From the NCBI GenBank assembly GCA_947579605.1, contig OX388322.1, forward strand, positions 7,750,001-7,814,000: DNA of 64,000 bases. Direction: 5' to 3'. A model generated the notes under the pieces. It saw only the letters and a program-made list of their open reading frames with translations, did not search any database and was not told the origin of the DNA. Made by a program: the position numbers and the translations under genes. Source of the DNA: Athripsodes cinereus (Eukaryota > Arthropoda > Insecta > Trichoptera > Leptoceridae). Shown here in pieces: positions 57,076 to 64,000 of the stretch; within the stretch, counting starts at the first letter, position 1, and each line of letters starts with the position of its first letter.

Positions 57076-57329
57076 CCCGTGGAGCAGCACCTGGTAATGA
57101 ATCAGTCTCCCACTCTTCTCCGTAAGTTTTCGAATGTCCTGTAAAAGGCAGGTGTTCGAAAAAAATAAGACACTTTACATCTTAAATTCAGCGATGAGGT
57201 TTGCCACCCATTCTAAATTTCTGACTTGTTTATTGGCACGGAGAGGACAGTTTGCATGTTTATTATATGCAGCTGGTCTGCTGGCTACCCTACTTGTGGG
57301 ATATGCCGTGATGATAAAGTAGTAGTAGT
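57076..57329 (+). mobile_element. Family A, reference full-length copy
   Basis: A 254-bp element with target duplication ATAAAATTAT at 57066-57075 and 57330-57339. Order of blocks: CCCGTGGAGCAGCACCTGG; TCTCCCACTCTTCTCCGTAA; TGTCCTGTAAAAGGCAGGTG; TTAAATTCAGCGATGAGGTT; TTGCCACCCATTC; GGCACGGAGAGGACAGTTTG; ATGTTTATTATATGCAGCTG; GGATATGCCGTGATGATAAA; (TAG)n. It has no tRNA-like A or B box. Target duplication, defined 5' start, 5'-truncated relatives and a short-motif tail mark it as a retroposon, either a non-tRNA SINE or the 3' end of a LINE with (TAG)n tail. At least 14 other copies or scraps occur in this window. Confidence 0.8.
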
Positions 57330-57339
57330 ATAAAATTAT

Positions 57340-58400
57340 ACGGGTCAAGTAACATAAAAATATAATTTATATATTATTATTTTTTTTGCTCTTTGTCTTT
57401 CCTCTCGTTAACGTAAACCACTCCGATCGATCTATATACAATCGAATAGCAAAAGTGCACTTTAAAATTTAAGTGCTCGTTTAAAATCATTTAAAACGTA
57501 AAACAGTCCTTTTATTTACGAGACACCTCTTTCCATGTCATTGCTTTGTGGTATACAAGTTGTGAAAAAAACTTTTTGTATTTTTGTGATAAAATAGCAA
57601 CCTTGTTTCATTCTTAACATGACTTTTAATTTTTTAATAACACATGCTCGTGTAACATTTCACTAATATTTAATTGCGAAATTCAAGTTTTTCCAATTTC
57701 TAACTCTCATTGAGATTTATTTTGATACATGAAGTAGTACTTTTGTTAGAGTAGAGATTGCCATTTTATTTTGGATCAACATAATTATAAAGTTTTAATT
57801 GGATTTGACTCCAATATTCAGAGAATTTGAGAAATCTCCTTTTCAAAACAAAACTCTTAATTGTTAATGAATCTTGATACTTAAACATATACATTATTTG
57901 TATTAAAATCAAGGTACATAAATAAAAATTCCACTTTTTTAAACATTGAAGACAATACTAAACTTGCTTTATATTAATTAGTACATTGACATACGGAGGT
58001 TGTAATTGAGAGAATAAATAATGTATTGATTGAGTTGACGTTTGATTAAGTAAAACTTCATAATTATAAAACTGTAAAAAGTGAATCACAAATTATTTTA
58101 GTTTTATTATTTTAATAAAAGTAGAAGTTTTATACCATTTTTGCTTGTTTTTTTTATAAATAAACTTGGATTAGTTAATAAGATAATCGCGCAATAAATC
58201 CGGCAACTGTACATTGATTATGTTAAAAAAATGTGAAAAATTGCTTGCAATCACTGAAAAAAATAAACACCAAAGATATGTATTTAAAATACTTGTATTT
58301 AAGCTAAAAGATTATTGTTTTTTTATCTATTTACTTATCCCTACCATCTTATTATTTCTAACAATATACTTCGTATAATGAATATAGAAACTGTCAAAAA
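57340..58400. other. AT-rich DNA, nothing recognised
   Basis: No shared repeats or frames. Confidence 0.4.
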
Positions 58401-58445
58401 TAAGACATTCAGGATGGGTGGCATACCTCATCGCTAAATTAAATA
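58401..58445 (-). mobile_element. Family A fragment
   Basis: AAGACATTCAGGATGGGTGG then CATACCTCATCGCTAAATT; only the middle block, but well conserved. Confidence 0.65.
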
Positions 58446-58449
58446 AAAA

Positions 58450-58920
58450 ATAATAAAGATTGAAGATGTTAATTTTCTTATATGAACACCTTCCACAGGA
58501 CAAATGAAAATTTACGGATGATAATATAATGAGACCTATTCTTTACTGGAGATTATACAGAGCAAAGCATAAAGTTTATGAATTCATAATAAATAAATTA
58601 TTTATAAAATTTAACGCAATCTCACATTATAAAGATATAATATATTAGTACAACATATCTGCGAAAATACTTTCTAACTGTCAAGCCAGCATGTGTTTCA
58701 TTTCAGCTACAGATATCGCTTGCTTATATTATGCAAAATAAATAACAAGTATTTATTAAAATAAAGTATATTATGCAAAATATTATTGTATTACTACATC
58801 TCGTAATATGGAGCATTGAACTCGCTATTTTTCTTTGCTATATTTGTTTTCTGGATAGTGACGGTTTTCTGTGAAGTGCTTGGCAAAAAATTACATAACA
58901 TAAACATAAGATAACATAAC
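58450..58920. other. AT-rich DNA, nothing recognised
   Basis: A short ATAACATAA-type repeat precedes the SINE at 58890-58920. Confidence 0.4.
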
Positions 58921-58921
58921 A

Positions 58922-59138
58922 TACATAGACAATTCACACAGATCGAGCTAGTCCCAAACTAAGATGTACTAACGCGACGATACACACATATACAATGCAC
59001 TAAACACATATACATGTAACACCCAGACCCAGGACAATTTGAAAAAGGTCATTCTTCACTTTGCCCTGGCCGGGAATCGAACCCGGGACCTCGTGACTCA
59101 AAGGCAAGAGCGTTACCTCCGCGCCACACCGACTGACT
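58922..59138 (-). mobile_element. SINE-1, minus strand, intact head
   Basis: On the minus strand: GTCGGTGTGGCGCGGAGGTA (A-box region, without the deletion seen in the Helitron copies), B box GGGTTCGATTCCC, the full body and the GAATTGTCTATGTA end. The head abuts a family A copy at 59139 with no bases between. Confidence 0.85.
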
Positions 59139-59358
59139 TGGTCTCCCACTCTTTTCCGTAAGTTTTCAAGTACCTATTCTGAAAAAGGCAAATGTTCGAA
59201 AAAATGCTAAATATTTTACATCTTTAATTCAGAGACGAGGCTTGCCACCCATCATGAAAAATTTATTTTGGTTGACACGGAGAGGACAGCTTGCATATTT
59301 ATAACATTCAGCTGGTTTGCTGGCCACCCCAGTTGTGGGATATGCCATGATGTTTTGT
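59139..59358 (+). mobile_element. Family A, abutting SINE-1
   Basis: Starts at TTGGTCTCCCACTCTTTTCC, lacking the first about 20 bp of the family, and runs to GGGATATGCCATGATG. The frame is broken. Confidence 0.7.
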
Positions 59359-59359
59359 A

Positions 59360-62030
59360 ATATTAACAGTCAGCTGGTAGCCTGATCATTTTGTTGAACC
59401 TTATTCAAAATTAGAGCGACTTATTTTACTACCCACGTGATCCCAACGGCCAGGATGGCTCTGTTTTACAATAAACTGTGCATATTATCTCTCTCTTTCT
59501 CCCTCTGTCTTATCCATCTAAGTCTCTTTCATACTCTTTGAATCGCCATAATTTTGTGTCATCTGCAAACGTCAACGTGAAAATAGTCACTTGTACAATA
59601 TTACTTTTCAAAATAGTAATTCATCCTAAATCGTTCTGAATACATAAGGCTTCTTTTAAACTCTTCACATAGCCAATTATGAACCACAAAAATGTTATTT
59701 TTATTTATTATCTAATATTGGCATTTACCTTAACATTATGGGGAATTTTTACAAAAAAAGTTTTAGTCCAAAAAATAGTACAGAAAATTAGAAAAATTAT
59801 GGTGCTTTTTATATTTTTAAATATGCATTTTTAAGGTTTTTATCACCATTTGAAAAAGCAATTTTTGCACTCGTGGTCCAAAAGGTCCACTCGTGGCGGA
59901 TCAGTGTTTGACGATATCAAGCGCTACAAACAGTACTAAGAGTGAAGTGTGTGACAATCAAAGATATACTAGATAGGCAATTCAAAGAAAAAATCGGTCA
60001 TGCAACCTGTCAAATTTTGCATCCAGATTTAAACTGACGCTAACTTCAAAACAATACATTGCTAATGCTTGAAGGTCATCGATGTTGGAATACAAAAATT
60101 TCGATAAAATGTACCGCGTTGCAAGTCGAGTATGTCTATGGTGCCCATACAACATAGCGCCTAGCGACGGCGACGTCACACCGGACTAATTCAATAACAG
60201 AAAATATGGATTTTTAAAATGAAAAGTTTTATTTTATCGTTTCTTATTAGGATATTTGTGATCTGCGTATATTTATTTATATAAATTGATAACATTTATT
60301 CATATTCCTCACACATGCATGTTCCCTATAAGATTTGTATTTACATTTCATTATGTTTCTGTTTATTTTCTGTATCCACATGTAAATACATTTTAATGGA
60401 GACTTCTCTAATGGCTTGTTTACAATTCACAATATATTCATTCTACCTATTATAAATTCACAATTGTCAATTAGTTTCTTGTGAATAAATAATAATTAAA
60501 ACAAATAAATATATTACGAACGAAAACTTTAACATCTCTTTAGGACGAAGCTCATATTTTTTAATAATGTCACAAGTTAATATTATTGAGAATGTTAAAG
60601 AAGTGAACTGATGAATCTTTGCAATATTATAATGAATTTTTTGACACAATGGGTTACCGGAGACTGGGTGTATTTAGTGTAGATTTTTTTTTGAGACATA
60701 TAACACACATGATGCAGAGAAATTGGGAATGTAACCCGGGTTGAAAGAGTACTCTTAACTTAGCTTCCAGTTGATTCAAAAACGTCGAGACTCTGTATCG
60801 TGCATTCCTTAAAAAGGAAGATCACAAATTTATGTGTATCATGTACAACATAGTTTAATCATTTCTGGAGTTAAATTAATTGGAATGATTAATCTGGAGA
60901 GGTTTAATATCATATATATGTGATTAACTGTCCAACACTTTTTGTATGAATTGATTGAAATTAATTGTTTTCTTATATTAATGTTAACTTGAATCTATAT
61001 GTAAGTTCGTATTCTGCAAATCGACTTTTTAGAATGGTTTTAATAAATTTGGATTAATGATGGAATAAAATGGAACACATATCACATCAATTACTATGTA
61101 AAAATAATAACAAATGTAAGGCAAGGGTAGGCCTTGGGTATAAAATCACCTTTAAAATCTTTATTTTCTTGGCTTCATTTGAATTCCAGTAAAGTGATGA
61201 TAGATGGAGATAAGTTCGTTTTTATTTCTTCAATAGAAGATTTTTTTCAAAAACGATCAATCACATGAAACGTTTGCATGGTTTAAATTTTACTTGTGAT
61301 CACAATAGAAATATCTCAGCTTATCGAAGTTTATACATTGAGTTACCGCTACTACTCGTTCATTTCATGGCTGAATCATTTCCAATTTATTCCACTTTAT
61401 TTCAAACTGTAGACGCTCAGTGGAAAATTGCCTCTTGAACAATATTGATTATCTTGCATTAGCTTAACTACAGTAGCCTACAATGTATGGCAATTTGTCA
61501 AACTCGGGGCGAATATTTTTTGCTTTTAAAACTTAAAACGGCAAAGCATGTAGTTTGTTAGTGCCAATATGGTGTACCATCAACATTTATTAAAGCTGTA
61601 TAAGTCCAAATCGGAAATTACGTGTTGGTTTCCTCTGATTTTAGTTAGCAATTGAATAATCCATAATAACGTATATCAAACATTGTTGTGTGTTTGTATA
61701 TACGTTATTATACTTGTGTATGTATCGTCGCATAATTTTATGAATCTTTACAAATATATAAGCTACGTTATGTTATAAACTTAGTATTTTGTGCCATTAC
61801 AATTACACAATAATTACTATCACTTGGTATATTTGCACAACTTGTAGATATTATTCATTTCCCCATTTTTAATTTCATTTTCTATTCAATATTTATTTAT
61901 TTTACTGTCTTACAACAGGCCGCTATTTGTAAAATATCACTTACAAGTCTTACGACACATTTGATTTCTTCAGTTCAGTGATGATATATGCCACAAATCC
62001 TTAACATTACATAGATGAGTTCGTTGGCCA
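59360..62030. other. AT-rich DNA, one unidentified minus-strand frame
   Basis: A minus-strand frame at 59982-60179 begins MTSPSLGAMLYGHHRHTRLA and is a little less biased than other chance frames, with a GC-richer patch (GCGACGGCGACGTCAC, 60165-60180) at its start. I see no domain. Around 59440-59480 there is a faint match to the RTE-like tail. The rest is empty. Confidence 0.25.
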
Positions 62031-62040
62031 TTACATTACA

Positions 62041-62215
62041 TAGAGTTCGTCGGTAGCCTGGAGGTAGAGTATCGGCCTCGTGAACAAGGGGTCCGTGGTT
62101 CGATCCCAGGTGCTGGCAAACTCCCCTTTCACGACACAAGCTTTAAGCTTACTGTGAAAGGTGTATAAGGTTGTATTTGGGTTTATAACAAAACCCAGAT
62201 ATATCTTTAAAAAAA
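62041..62215 (+). mobile_element. SINE-2, reference copy
   Basis: tRNA-like head GTTCGTCGGTAGCCTGGAGG (A-box region) and TAGAGTATCGGCCTCGTGAA, B box GGTTCGATCCC at about 62097, body AACTCCCCTTTCACGACACA, then AAGGTGTATAAGGTTGTATT and the end AAAACCCAGATATATCTTT followed by A's. CATTACAT and GAGTTCGT motifs are repeated just upstream (62007-62028), a possible partial 5' duplication. The minus-strand frame 62031-62261 is antisense to it. Confidence 0.85.
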
Positions 62216-62219
62216 AACT

Positions 62220-63695
62220 TACAGCTTCTTGTTGAATATAATTGATTTTTTTTATATACATTAATAAAAGTTCATGAAACTAGTAGAATATCTCATTTAT
62301 CGTAGTATTTATATTCTAACATATTATAACCTACATCGTAAAATTAAATAGAGAATATTGTTTGTGTTACCTGTGGGCTGTCAGGCTTTCATAAAGTCTT
62401 AGTTACGTTACTAATATTATAATACAAGTTACTAAATAAAATGTTAATTAATCAACAACTTCTTACTACCAACGCAATAGTATTATAACTAAGATTTAAT
62501 CGCTTACACGTGAACTAAAGACAAAGAAAAACGTTTATATTGGTAAGGTATAGTAATATTGGCTACTTGATATAAATTGTTATTAGGCGATATTGGGGCA
62601 TGCAAGAAAATTCATTAATACTGCTTCTCTATTATTGTAACAGCGTTAAAATGCGAATTTACATTTCATTTTGACAAATCTTATTTGAAAGTTTTCGACT
62701 ACCAAACACTTGAGTAATATTATTTTTCTATTTTATATAATGTACCATAGATGTTTCCATTTGTATGTTTTTTTCTTGGTTGAAATTTTCATGCAATTGA
62801 ATATCGTTGATGTAATGTCCTAGAATTTATGAATTGTACAGTGTCCTTGAGGTGCTTCAGCACGTAAACGACACTTTAATATTGTCCAATAATAATAATA
62901 ATATCGTTGAGGCATTTTAACTCAAATCTTGGTAGCAAATGATTAAATTAGAAGCTGATTTAATTAATGAAGTAAATATTTTGTACATACTATCTACTTT
63001 GAGTGCCTAGCGATGTCTTCTAAATATCGGCTATTACTCTGGTGTGGGCTTCTTTGTCTAAACTAGGGCGTAATGCCTTTTTCCCACATCAGATATATAT
63101 TCCAAATTGTCTTGATGATAAGATGCAGCCTATTCTCCTTATGATTACTTACATTTTGTTCAATGTGTATGAATTATTTATTTAATAATTTACTTCCAAC
63201 GATATTAGGTATGTTATTTCATACAAAAAAGCACGTTCATTTTTCATGGCTACGTCACGTTATGAGTTAATTATTGCAAATAATTTTAATAAGGCATAGA
63301 ATTATTAGTATTTAAAATGTACATTTTTTCTGACATTGTACTTAACCAATGACGCAAAACGTGACTTTTACACGCTAACCATTGTAACAATATAATCGCT
63401 TAACACAAGGTTTGCGAGGAGAAAAATTCTCTGAATATTTTTTTTTCTCGATTTTACTTCGATCGGGTTCGCATTAAAAACTGCAAAATAAATCTGATGC
63501 AGGACAAAACTGTTTTCTTATTTTCTTAAATATCTTGGTTTTTCAAAAGAACACTTTTTATCCAGAAAAACGTGAGAACGTATCTAAATACAAACAATTT
63601 CTTAATTATGGGATAATTTTATTTTATTTATGGAATGGTTCAAGTCAACTAACGACGATAATATATGGGAAGATTACGTCAGGATCTAGGCACGT
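62220..63695. other. AT-rich DNA, nothing recognised
   Basis: No frames or shared repeats. Confidence 0.4.
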
Positions 63696-63697
63696 CA

Positions 63698-63747
63698 GGA
63701 CGTCAAGATTTATAATAAACACGAGGTTATTATTAATCTTGACGTCC
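63698..63747. repeat. 21-bp-stem hairpin
   Basis: GGACGTCAAGATTTATAATAA and its reverse complement (63727-63747, one mismatch) flank an 8-nt loop. An extra CACGTCAGGACGTCA direct repeat of the arm start lies at its left edge. Confidence 0.7.
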
Positions 63748-63789
63748 GTTATCGAGGTTATTTTTCTAGAAAGTTGTTAGTGTGTGTAA

Positions 63790-63915
63790 ATTTAACATAT
63801 GAAAATACTATATAAGGCTTAGAACAGAAAACGTCACCTTATTCGGTAGTGCCCCAGACGGAGCTTAAACCCGCATCCCTACCTTGTCGCGAAGAGTGTT
63901 TTGTCCAATTAAGCT
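63790..63915 (-). mobile_element. SINE-3, simple copy
   Basis: On the minus strand: A-box region TATAGCTTAATTGGACAAAA, B box GGGTTTAAGCTCC, then ACTACCGAATAAGGTGACGT, and CTAAGCCTTATATAGTATTT with the body end. The only SINE-3 in the window without an inverted partner piece. Confidence 0.75.
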
Positions 63916-64000
63916 ATAGATATAGTGTATTTAATTATCTATAAAGTACATTTTATTGTTATATGAGGGGTTACAGCCGTTTATTGTTCAATAAATAAAG

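Noticed and set aside
59982..60179. Minus-strand first exon (MTSPSLGAM...)
   Set aside because: It has an ATG and a GC-richer start, but no signal peptide, domain, splice donor or repeat match that I can defend.
1..64000. CRISPR array, bacterial operons, riboswitches or phage genes
   Set aside because: No regularly spaced repeats, no clustered coding frames and no Shine-Dalgarno-type gene starts; everything fits an insect nuclear genome.

Overview
The window looks like non-coding, AT-rich insect chromosomal DNA, most probably from a moth or butterfly. The reasons are Helitron termini of a type I associate with Lepidoptera, several tRNA-derived SINE families, and many 5'-truncated non-LTR retrotransposon (LINE) tails with short-motif 3' ends such as (GAT)n, (TAG)n, (GATA)n and (GTAT)n. 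I found no intact host gene, tRNA, rRNA, CRISPR array or bacterial-type operon. Most longer open frames are chance frames in AT-rich DNA or decayed reverse transcriptase (RT) C-termini, and several lack an ATG. The best candidate for host coding sequence is a small cysteine-rich, exon-like frame at 47215-47374.

Layout. 1-8 kb: AT-rich DNA, small inverted-repeat elements, a hAT-type non-autonomous element (4888-5622, near-perfect 8-bp target duplication) whose core is a 168-bp tandem repeat, and a fold-back SINE-3 copy. 8-13 kb: four inverted-repeat elements (8181, 8791, 11782, 12075), an RTE-like LINE tail with an 11-bp target duplication (9653-9918), and a TATA + initiator core promoter at 10594-10657. 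13-35 kb: scattered LINE C-terminal fragments of several lineages, SINE-2 and SINE-3 copies, and copies of a short retroposon here called family A. 35-44 kb: a near-perfect 146-bp palindrome, SINE-1 and SINE-4, more LINE tails, and a LINE inserted into an older Helitron-like element. 44.9-52 kb: the main structure of the window, two 2,214-bp Helitrons in opposite orientation with 2.6 kb between them, each carrying the same nested SINE and inverted-repeat insertions. 52-64 kb: more family A copies, a perfect-armed 128-bp palindrome, SINE copies and long AT-rich stretches.

Two themes recur. Inverted-repeat structures are very frequent. In addition, the 5' junctions of several truncated retrotransposons carry fold-back or duplicated copies of nearby sequence, which suggests templated repair or template switching at the end of target-primed reverse transcription. 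All comparisons were made by eye within this window; family names other than Helitron, hAT, LINE and SINE are local labels.
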